Assembly (NCBI RefSeq): GCF_026107645.2
Contig: NZ_JAPCHV010000013.1
Coordinates: 62,001-126,000, forward strand
Source of the DNA: Flavobacterium sp. MFBS3-15
GTDB lineage: Bacteria > Bacteroidota > Bacteroidia > Flavobacteriales > Flavobacteriaceae
Direction: 5' to 3'
Length of the DNA stretch: 64,000 bases
Of this stretch, positions 23,546 through 32,021 are shown piece after piece. The translations under genes were made by a program, and so were the position numbers. Position 1 is the first letter of the stretch, and each line of letters begins with the position of its first letter. The notes beneath the pieces were generated by a model. The model saw only the letters and a program-made list of their open reading frames with translations, was not told where the DNA came from and made no database searches.

Positions 23546-24880
23546 TTACAGCTTTTGCCCCAACTTTGCTGCAAGAGTCTTCCTGTTGATCTGGAGGATT
23601 TCTGCAGCCTTTGTTTTATTATTACCCACAGCAGCCAGGACCTTCAAAATATATTCCCTTTCGACATCCTGCAAGGGCAAAAGGTCATTTTCAATACTAT
23701 CGTGTCTAATATTATCCTGTAAGAAATTTACTTCATTGACTCCAATAGCATCGTTGCCCATTATTATCATACGCTGCACGGCATTTTCAAGTTCGCGAAC
23801 GTTGCCCGGCCACGAGTAGCTTACCAGCAAATCTAGAGCTTCCTCGCCAATGGCTATGTGTGGCTTGCCATATTCTTTTCCATACTTCTTAAGAAAAGCA
23901 TTTACCAATAAGGGAATGTCAACTTTTCGATGCCTGAGCGGAACTGTTTGCAATGCAACCACATTAAGCCTGTAGTAAAGATCTTCCCTGAATTTTTGTT
24001 GCGTTATCAACATCGGCAAATTTTCATTTGTTGCGGCTATGATTCGTAAGTTAATTTTGTCAGAGTTTTGCGCTCCTATTTTTCTGATCTCTTTTTCCTG
24101 AAGGACACGCAATAGCCTGCTTTGCACATTATGGGGCATCGTACCGATTTCATCAAGGAAGATTGTGCCGCCATTGGCAGATTCAAATAAGCCTTTGCGT
24201 GTTTGGTCAGCTCCTGAGAAAGCGCCCTTTACATACCCAAAGAGCTCAGATTCTATTAAGCTTTCGGGTATTGCTGCACAATTGACAGCGACGAAGGGAT
24301 CGGCCGCAAAAGCACCCGAATAATGAATAGCCCTGGCAACAAGTTCCTTGCCTGTACCGCTTTCACCTGTAATAAGAACAGTGGCCCGGTTATTTTTAAC
24401 ACGCTCAATCATATCGATGAGATTTTCAAAAGCTTTAGAATTTCCCACCATGCCCGCATAAGAATTAACTTTTGAGACCTTGGACACCTTTTCTTTAGGA
24501 CTTTTATGTTGTCTGGCTAATATATTGGAAACCGCTTTTTTTAATTCTTGATTTGTAAATGGCTTTGTAAGATAATCCTGCGCTCCAAGCCTTGACGCCT
24601 GCATCGCGCTCTCTATTGAAGGAAAGCCGGTAATGATAAGGCTTGGCAGGCCAGGATTATTTTTATTGACATAATCCAACAGCTCTAAGCCGCTTCCACC
24701 AGGCATCTGCAAATCGGTGATGATAAGATCAATCGGAGTATAAAGTAAAATATTTAAGGCTTCAGTAACAGTGGAAGCTTTAAATGCGTGAAAATTCATT
24801 GCTTTCAAGTTGCGATGCAACACTTCCAGCATATCAAAATTATCATCAACTATCAAAAGATTTTCTTTCTTCAATTCCAT
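23546..24880 (-). CDS. NtrC-family sigma-54-dependent response regulator
   Basis: 444 residues in three domains. Receiver at 1-125 (LLIVDDNFDMLEVL, phospho-acceptor in IITDLQMPGGSG, TKPF). AAA+ domain at about 145-375 with Walker A GESGTGKE, the sigma-54 loop as GAFSGA (Ser for the usual Thr), Walker B TIFLDEIG and RLRVLQEKE. Fis-type HTH at the end (KTKAAEILQINRKTLAAKLG). It overlaps the kinase gene upstream by 35 nt. It is the likely activator of the nearby -24/-12 promoter through the GGGTAA palindromes. Confidence 0.92.
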   Translation of the reverse strand: MELKKENLLIVDDNFDMLEVLHRNLKAMNFHAFKASTVTEALNILLYTPIDLIITDLQMPGGSGLELLDYVNKNNPGLPSLIITGFPSIESAMQASRLGAQDYLTKPFTNQELKKAVSNILARQHKSPKEKVSKVSKVNSYAGMVGNSKAFENLIDMIERVKNNRATVLITGESGTGKELVARAIHYSGAFAADPFVAVNCAAIPESLIESELFGYVKGAFSGADQTRKGLFESANGGTIFLDEIGTMPHNVQSRLLRVLQEKEIRKIGAQNSDKINLRIIAATNENLPMLITQQKFREDLYYRLNVVALQTVPLRHRKVDIPLLVNAFLKKYGKEYGKPHIAIGEEALDLLVSYSWPGNVRELENAVQRMIIMGNDAIGVNEVNFLQDNIRHDSIENDLLPLQDVEREYILKVLAAVGNNKTKAAEILQINRKTLAAKLGQKL

Positions 24881-25985
24881 ATTTTTTTATTATTGGTAAT
24901 CGTATTTTGAATACTGCACCCAATGGCTTGTTGGCAAGTATTTGTATAGTGCCCCCATTGGTTTTAACTATTCCCTGAACCACACTCAGGCCTAAACCTG
25001 TACCTACGCCAACTGGCTTGGTAGTAAAGAAAGGCTCAAATACCTTACTCATCAGTTTTTCCGGGACGCCTTCTCCTTCATCTTCCATTTCAATCACCAT
25101 CACTCGCTTTTCCTTATATAATCTAACTTTAATGATACCCCCATCAGGAGAGGCATAAATTGCATTGAGTGCGAGATTAAAAATTATCTGCGTTAGCTGA
25201 ATATTGTCAAAAAACATTATATAAGATTGATCATCGCATATGAATATAAAATCCAGGTTTTTTTTTCGAAAATTAGGCGATAGTATCGATAAGCACTGCA
25301 AAATTGATTCCTTTACATCAATAACCTCCGGATTAGACGGCATTTCACCTGAAAACAACAGTAACTTCTTCACTATCTCACGTGAATATATGGCGGACTT
25401 TATGATTTTGGAAACATCTTCATTGATTTGGACGCTGAGATCATTCTCTTTAATTAATTCTGCAAACCCTAATATATTTGCTAAAGGAGTGTTAAGCTCA
25501 TGTGCAATGCCGGCAGTAATCTCATGCAATACTGCCCGGCGATCCGCTTGTGCAATATTACTCTGGAAAAGCTTTTCCCTTTCCATGATAATCAACTTCT
25601 CAAAAAAATTGCCAATTTCATGGGCTACTTTGTCAAGGAGTAACTGTTCTTCATCAAGAAAGTGGGCGGAACTGTAAAGTTCCATATTGTAATGCACCTT
25701 TATAAACCCAAGATCTTCATCAAATACATTGATGGCACTAACCTGAGTAACCGAACTAAGGGGAATCGCGGCTGTCAAGATGTAGTGTGATTCAAGCCAA
25801 AGTTCTATTACAGCATCATTAGGGTATTGATAGGCAGCTTTTACAATATTGCAAATACGATCAAGCGTTACATCAATTGTTCCGTCGTGTTGGAGGACGG
25901 CGCTTGTTACATCATAGAGGCAGGTCAGCTCTTTCACCCTTTCCCTTAGCTTATGCTCCACTGAAGATTTCTGCATTTTATCCAT
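24846..25985 (-). CDS. Soluble sensor histidine kinase (GAF-like input)
   Basis: 379 residues, no transmembrane segment, so cytoplasmic. Residues about 20-145 form a GAF-like sensor (LTCLYDVTSAVLQHDGTIDV). The dimerisation domain has the phospho-His in GIAHELNTPLANILGF. The ATPase part has N-box NLALNAIYAS, G1 EDEGEGVP, F-box FEPFFTTK and G2 GVGTGLGLSVV. The gene overlaps its response regulator by 35 nt and so forms one transcription unit. A GGGTAA palindrome lies 109 bp upstream, which suggests autoregulation. Confidence 0.92.
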   Translation of the reverse strand: MDKMQKSSVEHKLRERVKELTCLYDVTSAVLQHDGTIDVTLDRICNIVKAAYQYPNDAVIELWLESHYILTAAIPLSSVTQVSAINVFDEDLGFIKVHYNMELYSSAHFLDEEQLLLDKVAHEIGNFFEKLIIMEREKLFQSNIAQADRRAVLHEITAGIAHELNTPLANILGFAELIKENDLSVQINEDVSKIIKSAIYSREIVKKLLLFSGEMPSNPEVIDVKESILQCLSILSPNFRKKNLDFIFICDDQSYIMFFDNIQLTQIIFNLALNAIYASPDGGIIKVRLYKEKRVMVIEMEDEGEGVPEKLMSKVFEPFFTTKPVGVGTGLGLSVVQGIVKTNGGTIQILANKPLGAVFKIRLPIIKKYGIEERKSFDS

Positions 25986-26093
25986 ATATTACAAAGTTAC
26001 TATTAAATATGAACAACGATTAATAAGATGCGACCATGGATTACTCAAGCAGTCTGCACAACTCAATATACGTTGTCATTTTGAACATAACGC

Positions 26094-26108
26094 GGGTAAA
26101 TATTACCC
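26094..26108. promoter_or_regulatory. Palindromic activator site 2
   Basis: GGGTAA-ATA-TTACCC, identical arms to the site at 23460. It lies between the divergent kinase operon (25985) and the plus-strand gene at 26203, about 100 bp from each. No matching -24/-12 promoter with correct spacing was found on either side. Confidence 0.6.
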
Positions 26109-26202
26109 GGCGTGGTTATTATTTACGCTCCAACTCGATTTTTAATTAATATTAAAGACAATAATTGCCTGACTGTTAATACCTTAAAAAAAATCCAATT
26201 TG

Positions 26203-26628
26203 ATGGCATGTTGTTTGCCTTCTGGCGCTTATAAATTATTTAGGATGTATAAAATATATGACGACCCCCAAAGAATGTTTACAGAGGTATTATATTGGAA
26301 AGAGGAATTTAAGATTTTAAGCTACGAATTTAAGATTTACACCGCGCTGCTTGCGAATCAAATGGCTGAGAGATCGAAGAGTCAATACGTGAATTTCGAT
26401 CAGCTATTCGAGAGATTAGAGGATCTCATGAAGACTAATGAAAACCTAAGCAGTTTGGTAACAATATCAGATAATAAATGGGAAGGAATCAGGGAATGTG
26501 ACGATCTTCAATGCGAAGCACATTTTCTTGAAGAATACATTGAGCTTAAACAGAAGGTGGAAAGCTATTTGGCAGACGTTCAGTCGTTGAAGAAAATAAT
26601 GATAGGCGAACTATGCCCTAAAGGTTAA
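26203..26628 (+). CDS. Hypothetical helical protein in the sigma-54 region
   Basis: 141 residues from ATG 26203; an internal ATG (26245, MYKIYDDPQRMFTEVLY) would also fit. The sequence is charged and almost wholly alpha-helical with heptad character (RLEDLMKTNENLSSLV, EEYIELKQKVESYLADVQSL). No membrane segment or catalytic motif. Divergent from the kinase gene with palindromic site 2 between them, so possibly co-regulated. Not recognised. Confidence 0.55.
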   Translation: MACCLPSGAYKLFRMYKIYDDPQRMFTEVLYWKEEFKILSYEFKIYTALLANQMAERSKSQYVNFDQLFERLEDLMKTNENLSSLVTISDNKWEGIRECDDLQCEAHFLEEYIELKQKVESYLADVQSLKKIMIGELCPKG

Positions 26629-26972
26629 TATCTGTTCCCGGCTTATTACTATCTACCCTTCACAATTAATAATATTTCAATTATTTATCGATTAAAGTTT
26701 TGCGCTGTTTCTTTTTTCAAAATGATGAACTACCCTGACCGACATATCATGTTTATTAGCGTGCATTCAGGGCCGCCTGAAATGCTTCGCCATGTTCAGA
26801 ACAGGGCCTTTATTACTTAAGCTCTCCTGGCAATAATAACTTGGAGAGCCTTAACCCTTGCAATAATTTTTAGATATTCACAGCAATCCAAATCATAAAG
26901 TCTTACGATCTGGATTGAATCTCTATGAGGTAAAATGTGATAAATCAATGTTGTTAATGTAAAGTAATAATA
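26629..26972. other. Intergenic region with hairpins
   Basis: 344 nt. A stem GCTCTCC/GGAGAGC (about 26820-26850) resembles a terminator without a T-run; a second weak stem is AATCCA/TGGATT (about 26885-26917). No gene, no -24/-12 promoter with N10 spacing and no GGGTAA palindrome is seen. Confidence 0.4.
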
Positions 26973-27572
26973 ATGAATATTAATAGAAAGGCTAAAGCAA
27001 TCGCAACCTTACTGCATGGCGCTGTTGTTGCTTTAGTGATAGGGTATAATTTGAGACAAACAGAAACCGCGAGCTCCACAAAACAATATGTAACTGAAGC
27101 CTTTCATTATAGTTACACTCAGCAGTCCAATTTATTCAGGTATAGCCAGATCTTAAACGATATTAGTATAAATACTAACGATGTTTTAACCGAGCATCGG
27201 CAGAACATATATCATCTGAATAAATTGGCGGGACAGCTAATTGCAACGACCGAAAGAATGTCAACAGTAACAAAGTCAGAAAAGAAAAGTGATAATCTGC
27301 AGATGCTTCGCAATTTTAATACAATGATTAAGGAGCGTATAAGCAAGAAGGATATGCAGGGCCTGCAAGCTGTCGCTTCGCAAGCCAACGCTTATCTTCT
27401 TTCGTTTTTCGAAAAGGAAAATTTTAAGGCTCGTGAGAAATCTGAACAGGCAATAGGCCAATTGGATGCTTTCATTAAAAAGAAGAAAATGGAATTAGTG
27501 TTAGTGACTATAGTTGCAACACTGGTACAGTCAATAATTTTAGCTATGGGGCGCAATACAATCGCGCACTAA
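26973..27572 (+). CDS. Two-TM protein with extracytoplasmic helical domain
   Basis: 199 residues. Transmembrane segments at about 9-26 (AIATLLHGAVVALVIGY) and 178-193 (LVLVTIVATLVQSIILAM) enclose a 150-residue helical domain rich in Ser, Thr and Gln. The layout resembles four-helix-bundle sensor domains of chemoreceptors and kinases, but there is no output domain. It is 46 nt ahead of another membrane protein in the same orientation. Not recognised; a membrane stress or ammonium-related sensor is only a guess. Confidence 0.55.
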   Translation: MNINRKAKAIATLLHGAVVALVIGYNLRQTETASSTKQYVTEAFHYSYTQQSNLFRYSQILNDISINTNDVLTEHRQNIYHLNKLAGQLIATTERMSTVTKSEKKSDNLQMLRNFNTMIKERISKKDMQGLQAVASQANAYLLSFFEKENFKAREKSEQAIGQLDAFIKKKKMELVLVTIVATLVQSIILAMGRNTIAH

Positions 27573-27617
27573 ACTAACGAAAAGGTAGACAAATCGTAAT
27601 GAATAAAATAAAATGAC

Positions 27618-28130
27618 ATGACAGAGCATTTGACTATAGTAACACTTATTCTTTACTTCTTGAGCGGAAATTTTGTGGCGCGGCGTATATACGCAAATGC
27701 TATACACGAGAGGAACAGGAGAAAGTTCAAAAATTTTATAAAACTTGTAGAAGAATCAATGCCTCCTGAAAAATTACTTCAGCAGCAGAAACAATATTCT
27801 AAACCCAATGCATTAAAAGACGCTATAAATATCTCAATATTCCAACATAAGCTGAGTATTATAGCTGTATTTTCAAAAAAGATTGAAGACGACATATTTA
27901 CCTATGGAGATAGTGAACTAATTATAAAATTTAACACCATTATGCTTTTAATTTATGATATGTCATCCGATGTAAAGCAGCTAAATTACCTGGCTTCCTC
28001 TCACGAATCACATTATAAAAGCCTTGAGCCGGCTATTATTCACTGCTTCCGAAACCTCTTAAGGAAATATAACAGGCTACTAGTTACATGCAAGCGAATC
28101 GATAATAAGATCAACTACCTAAGTACATAA
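27618..28130 (+). CDS. Membrane-anchored helical hypothetical protein
   Basis: 170 residues with one N-terminal transmembrane segment (LTIVTLILYFLSGNFVA) followed by a basic stretch (RRIYANAIHERNRRKFKN) and a cytoplasmic helical domain. No motif recognised. It probably forms a pair with the 26973 gene, which has the matching extracytoplasmic domain: one protein outside, one inside. Confidence 0.5.
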   Translation: MTEHLTIVTLILYFLSGNFVARRIYANAIHERNRRKFKNFIKLVEESMPPEKLLQQQKQYSKPNALKDAINISIFQHKLSIIAVFSKKIEDDIFTYGDSELIIKFNTIMLLIYDMSSDVKQLNYLASSHESHYKSLEPAIIHCFRNLLRKYNRLLVTCKRIDNKINYLST

Positions 28131-28255
28131 TCAACTATAACTTAAAATATTTATGGTGACCAATAGTCTGAAAGCTTTTAATTTTCTACCCGGCGTAACC
28201 CTACTGCCGATAAAATTGTTATTTACTTATCCCGGCAAAGCCTTTTCTGCCTAAA

Positions 28256-28297
28256 CCTCCATTTCCGCTTCGGAAAATGGAGGTGGCTCTTTTCGTT
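28256..28297 (+). terminator. Terminator before the glutamate-synthase-like gene
   Basis: CCTCCATTTCCG pairs with CGGAAAATGGAGG (28256-28283) and is followed by a T-rich tail. It separates the membrane-protein pair from the next unit. Confidence 0.75.
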
Positions 28298-28335
28298 TGA
28301 TTCATAAGAAACAATAATCACTATTTAATATTGAG

Positions 28336-29901
28336 ATGAAGAACGTATTTAATCTTCCGTCCACACCATTTTTGCTCGTGTGGCTTTTTAGTATCGGACT
28401 TTTGTCCGTAGCAAGCCTTCTCGTTATTTCACACTTATTGGCGCGCGCATGGTTATTTTTACCTATAGCTGTCCTGGCAGTTGTAACTTACGACACTTTT
28501 CAGAACAAGCATGCGATTAGGCGAAACTATCCACTTATAGGCCGACTGCGCTATTTCTTTGAGTCGCTTAGGCCGGAATTCAGGCAGTACTTTTTTGAAG
28601 GTGAACTTGATGGCAAGCCTTTCAGCAGAAGGCAGCGTTCAATAGTGTATCAACGGGCGAAAAACCAAAAGCAGACTATTTCATTCGGGATGCAGGATGA
28701 CCCGAACAGAATTGGATATGAATGGGCGGCTCATAGTATTTACCCTAAGGCTGCCGATCCTGACAATTTCCGTATAGCGATAGGCAATGAGGCCTGCCTT
28801 CAGCCGTATAGTGCCAGCGTCCTTAATATAGGGGCAATGAGCTATGGGGCATTGAGCAAAACTGCCATTACTGCATTAAACAAGGGCGCTCATTTGGGAA
28901 AATTTGCCCACAACACCGGCGAGGGCGGGATTAGCGACTACCACCTGCAAGGTGGTGACCTAATTTGGCAAATAGGTACCGGCTACTTTGGCTGCAGGGA
29001 TAATAATGGTTACTTTTCTGCTAAGTTGTTTAGCGAAAAAGCTAATATTGCGCAGGTGAAGATGATAGAGGTTAAGCTATCCCAAGGGGCTAAGCCAGGA
29101 CATGGCGGTTTATTACCCTCTCATAAAAACACTCCTGAAATTGCACGCATCAGGAACATAGAGCCTTACACTACTGTTCACTCTCCATCTGCACATACAG
29201 CATTTACAAATGAGTATGAGCTGCTGTTGTTTCTGCAGCGTTTGCGTGAATTATCTAATGGAAAACCTGTAGGGTTTAAATTGTGCATTGGGCAGAAAGA
29301 AGAGTTCAGGGAAATTGTCAGGCAAATGGCTTTTACGGAGATATACCCTGATTTTATAACCATTGACGGTGCCGAAGGGGGTACCGGCGCCGCCCCGCTG
29401 GAATTTATAGATTATATGGGTATGGCTCTGGCCGACGCGCTTGCATTTGCAAATATAACTTTGCGAGAGTTTGGTATCCGCAGGCATATTAGGATTATCG
29501 CTTCGGGTAAAGCCATCACAGCATTTGATATGGCGAAAAACATAGCGCTGGGCGCCGACCTTATATACAGTGCTAGAGGGATGATGTTCTCCCTGGGGTG
29601 CATACAGGCATTGCAATGCGACAGCGGAAAATGCCCTGTAGGAATTGCGACGCAGGAAAAATCACTATATAGGGGAATTGATGTTCAGGATAAGAGCCAT
29701 AGGGTCGCAAGCTTCCATAGAAATACAATCAAGGCACTTGCAGAGTTTATAGGAGCGTGTGGCGTTGAGAATCTGGCGCAGATAGCTCCGGAATCATTTT
29801 ACAGGCGTACCTCGCATAATAAAAATGAAAGTTTCCGTGATATCTATTTTAAGCAGAAATCACAAAATGATATTCTGTATACTACTAATAATTTAAACTA
29901 A
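28336..29901 (+). CDS. FMN-binding glutamate synthase-like (GltB domain 2) protein
   Basis: 521 residues. Two N-terminal transmembrane helices (about 12-50) precede a GltS-type TIM barrel: NIGAMSYGALSKTAITALNK, NTGEGGISDYH, EVKLSQGAKPGHGGLLP, IDGAEGGTGAAPLEF and IIASGKAITAFD. Three cysteines in GCIQALQCDSGKCPVGIATQ match the [3Fe-4S] ligands of glutamate synthase. The amidotransferase and NAD(P)H domains are absent, so electrons must come from a partner and the amide/ammonia source is unclear. Membrane anchoring is typical of the YerD/GltB-like group. Six nt ahead of a GreA-like gene. Confidence 0.88.
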   Translation: MKNVFNLPSTPFLLVWLFSIGLLSVASLLVISHLLARAWLFLPIAVLAVVTYDTFQNKHAIRRNYPLIGRLRYFFESLRPEFRQYFFEGELDGKPFSRRQRSIVYQRAKNQKQTISFGMQDDPNRIGYEWAAHSIYPKAADPDNFRIAIGNEACLQPYSASVLNIGAMSYGALSKTAITALNKGAHLGKFAHNTGEGGISDYHLQGGDLIWQIGTGYFGCRDNNGYFSAKLFSEKANIAQVKMIEVKLSQGAKPGHGGLLPSHKNTPEIARIRNIEPYTTVHSPSAHTAFTNEYELLLFLQRLRELSNGKPVGFKLCIGQKEEFREIVRQMAFTEIYPDFITIDGAEGGTGAAPLEFIDYMGMALADALAFANITLREFGIRRHIRIIASGKAITAFDMAKNIALGADLIYSARGMMFSLGCIQALQCDSGKCPVGIATQEKSLYRGIDVQDKSHRVASFHRNTIKALAEFIGACGVENLAQIAPESFYRRTSHNKNESFRDIYFKQKSQNDILYTTNNLN

Positions 29902-29907
29902 ATTACT

Positions 29908-30294
29908 ATGACACCTATTCTAAAACAAACTGATTATACAATTATAACTAATTTAATAAATAACCTGTCGTATTATCAGAAAACCAGAGAAGTTGATCTT
30001 ATATTAGAAGAACTTAAAAAAGCTGATATTGTGGCCGATGAGGATATTAAAGCAGATATTATACAATTATTCTCCAAATTTGACGTGGAAGACGTGGAAT
30101 CGAAGAAGATATTTAGCCTTTCTATTACACCGCCACATCTTGCTAACTTTAAGGAAAAAAAAATATCGGTTTTTTCTCCTCTAGCCGTCGCATTAATTGG
30201 GCATCGTAAAGGGATGACTGTTGAATGGCTGTTGCCCGGAGGGCTTAAAAAGTTATATATAAAATCAGTCATGCTGCAGCAACCTGTTAAGTAA
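29908..30294 (+). CDS. GreA/GreB C-terminal (Rnk-like) protein, second copy
   Basis: 128 residues. N-terminal helical part (NNLSYYQKTREVDLILEELK) and a GreA C-terminal domain (ISVFSPLAVALIGHRKGMTV, EWLLPGGLKKLYI). It starts 6 nt after the glutamate-synthase-like gene, in the same relation as the first GreA-like gene to gdhA. Its divergence from that copy is large, so this is not a fresh duplication. Confidence 0.75.
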   Translation: MTPILKQTDYTIITNLINNLSYYQKTREVDLILEELKKADIVADEDIKADIIQLFSKFDVEDVESKKIFSLSITPPHLANFKEKKISVFSPLAVALIGHRKGMTVEWLLPGGLKKLYIKSVMLQQPVK

Positions 30295-30327
30295 CTGATA
30301 ACTTTAATACGTCTCTAACTGCTTATA

Positions 30328-30365
30328 AAAAAACATCCCTGGAATAATATCAGGGATGTTTTGTT
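30328..30365. terminator. Bidirectional terminator
   Basis: AAACATCCCTG and CAGGGATGTTTT form a strong stem with A and T runs on either side. Confidence 0.85.
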
Positions 30366-30374
30366 TAAAATAAG

Positions 30375-30584
30375 CTACATTACATCTTCCACTTCTTCAA
30401 CCTTAAGTATTTCGAGTTTTAAATTGCCTTTTTTCGATGGCCATTGAATAATATCGCCTACTTTGTATCCTACCATCGCAATGCCTTCGTCAGAAAGAAT
30501 GTGTTTATCCGTGGTTTCTTTTACATTTTGCATCTCATTAAAATTTGATAATGCAAAGGACGTAAGCTTTTTTAGGTTGATTTT
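30375..30584 (-). pseudogene. 5'-truncated GreA/Rnk-like gene
   Basis: An open minus-strand frame of 70 codons ends at TAG 30375 and is closed upstream by TAA at 30585. Its translation (KETTDKHILSDEGIAMVGYK, VGDIIQWPSKKGNLKLEILK) is the C-terminal part of a GreA/GreB domain; the first half of the domain is missing. An ATG at 30533 could give only 52 residues. The break coincides with a 20-nt AT palindrome centred near 30590. It is the third Rnk-like gene in this module. Confidence 0.65.
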
Positions 30585-30629
30585 TTAGATATCTAAAAAA
30601 ATGAGGAAGAGAAGATATTTTTTTGAACA

Positions 30630-30672
30630 ATTAAGGGAGGATTTTGCTGAGTTTTTGCAAATCCTCCCTTAA
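30630..30672. terminator. Hairpin downstream of the ABM gene
   Basis: TTAAGGGAGGATTT and AAATCCTCCCTTAA form a 14-bp stem that lies 22 nt after the stop of the minus-strand monooxygenase gene. Confidence 0.75.
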
Positions 30673-30693
30673 ATATAATGGTATTATCTTAGG

Positions 30694-30987
30694 CTATTTG
30701 GCAGCTAAAATATCCAATTTTTCAATAGAAGGAGGTGTTGCCAATAGGTCTGGTGCATTTTCCATTAATGCTTTTGCGATCTTACCGCCAAGGTGTGCCT
30801 CTCTACCTTCTTCGTTTGAAAAAGTATCGTAAATACCGAAGGTAGAAGCATCAATACGGAATGCATACCACGTAACGGTACCGGCTTCTTCAAGAGCAAG
30901 CGGTAATGCTCCTGTAATAAAATCTTCAACGTTTTTTTCTTGGCCGGCCTTTGCTTCCAACCGAACTAACAATCCTAATTTTTTCAT
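30694..30987 (-). CDS. Antibiotic biosynthesis monooxygenase (ABM) domain protein
   Basis: 97 residues, a complete ABM ferredoxin-like domain: KLGLLVRLEAKAGQEKNVED at the start, ALPLALEEAGTVTWYAFRID, and FSNEEGREAHLGGKIAKALM. Proteins of this size act as cofactor-free quinol monooxygenases or as small binding proteins; the substrate is not known. It follows an AraC-type regulator by 101 nt on the same strand and has its own -7 element. Confidence 0.88.
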   Translation of the reverse strand: MKKLGLLVRLEAKAGQEKNVEDFITGALPLALEEAGTVTWYAFRIDASTFGIYDTFSNEEGREAHLGGKIAKALMENAPDLLATPPSIEKLDILAAK

Positions 30988-31024
30988 TGTTTTTATTTTT
31001 TAGTTAAACTATTCTTCAATCAGA

Positions 31025-31032
31025 CAAAATTA
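31025..31032 (-). promoter_or_regulatory. -7 element for the ABM gene
   Basis: Minus strand TAATTTTG (TAnnTTTG), about 38 nt upstream of ATG 30987. Confidence 0.45.
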
Positions 31033-31088
31033 GAAAAAACCAGCGCTGCTTCGTTTTTTAGTTTGGTTCAATAAGTTATGAAAAGAGG

Positions 31089-31949
31089 TCAATTTGAGTG
31101 GATGTGGTTGGGGCTATACCCAAATTCATTTTTAAAGGCTGCACTAAAATTTGACAAGCTGCCATAGCCAAAGTCCATAAAAATTTCGGAAGGTGTAACT
31201 TGGTTATTATGTAACAATTCTTTGGCTTTGTTAAGCCGTTTTTGCTGAAACCATTTCCCTGGAGATTTCTGGTATATACTTATAAATTTTCTCTTAAAAG
31301 TAGAGGCACTCATATTGCACAGAAAGGCTATTTCGTCAATATTCAAGTTCGTATAAAGGTTCTTTTCAATTACCATTTTAAATGATAATTCTCTTTCATT
31401 GATTAGTAAATAATGTAAGTAATCTAAAAATACCGTCCCATATTTATCCGCCAGATAAAGCATTATTTCTTCAAATTTCAGTTCCAAAATCTTTTGAGAG
31501 ATAGATTGTTGCAAACCAAAAATCTGTTGGAGCGAATGAATATAATGGATGATAAAATTGTCTTTTTCTAAAAGGAAATAAGGTATATCCGTTATCTTTT
31601 TATCTGAGGCATTCTGACTGAAAGAATGGGAATGTTTCAATAAAAAATCGGTGATGTTTTTGTGAGAAAAGAAGAAGAGTAAACAACGGTATGAACTTAC
31701 ACCTACCAGTTCGGTAACCAAAACATTATTAGATGTGATAAGTAGCGATTGTGTTTCATTGATTGAAATGATATCATTAGAAAAGTGAATGTTTTTTTGA
31801 CCATCCAATAAGAAACTGAATACATTTTTATTCAGGCCAATCTTGTTTCTGGAACCGTTCTTATACACTTCGTAATTGAAAATTTGCAAATCCGAAGTAT
31901 GAGTTTCGTTATGTTCCCATAGATCTTCGGGAAGGTTTGTAATGTCCAT
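31089..31949 (-). CDS. AraC-family transcriptional regulator
   Basis: 286 residues from ATG 31949; an in-frame TTG two codons earlier is not preferred. The N-terminal 180 residues are a cupin-like sensor (NVFSFLLDGQKNIHFSNDII). Two HTH motifs fill the C-terminal 95 residues (NIDEIAFLCNMSASTFKRKF and TPSEIFMDFGYGSLSNFSAA), ending in GYSPNHI. It precedes the ABM gene and may control it or be co-transcribed with it. Confidence 0.88.
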   Translation of the reverse strand: MDITNLPEDLWEHNETHTSDLQIFNYEVYKNGSRNKIGLNKNVFSFLLDGQKNIHFSNDIISINETQSLLITSNNVLVTELVGVSSYRCLLFFFSHKNITDFLLKHSHSFSQNASDKKITDIPYFLLEKDNFIIHYIHSLQQIFGLQQSISQKILELKFEEIMLYLADKYGTVFLDYLHYLLINERELSFKMVIEKNLYTNLNIDEIAFLCNMSASTFKRKFISIYQKSPGKWFQQKRLNKAKELLHNNQVTPSEIFMDFGYGSLSNFSAAFKNEFGYSPNHIHSN

Positions 31950-32021
31950 TGTCAAAATTAAATTGATTTTTTACGGAGTGTTCTTTGGTTGTGTCATAAG
32001 AAATTCGTTCCAAAAGCGATT

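Noticed and set aside
26108..26130. A -24/-12 promoter for gene 26203 (GTGGTTATTATTTACGC)
   Set aside because: The spacing is 11 nt and the -24 part lacks TGGCA; too weak.
26820..26850. A second -24/-12 promoter (TGGCAATAATAACTTGG)
   Set aside because: The distance between GG and GG is 12 nt instead of 10, and the sequence is part of a hairpin.
31953..31960. A -7 element for the AraC-type gene at 31949
   Set aside because: It would place the transcript start within the ATG, making a leaderless message; not convincing.
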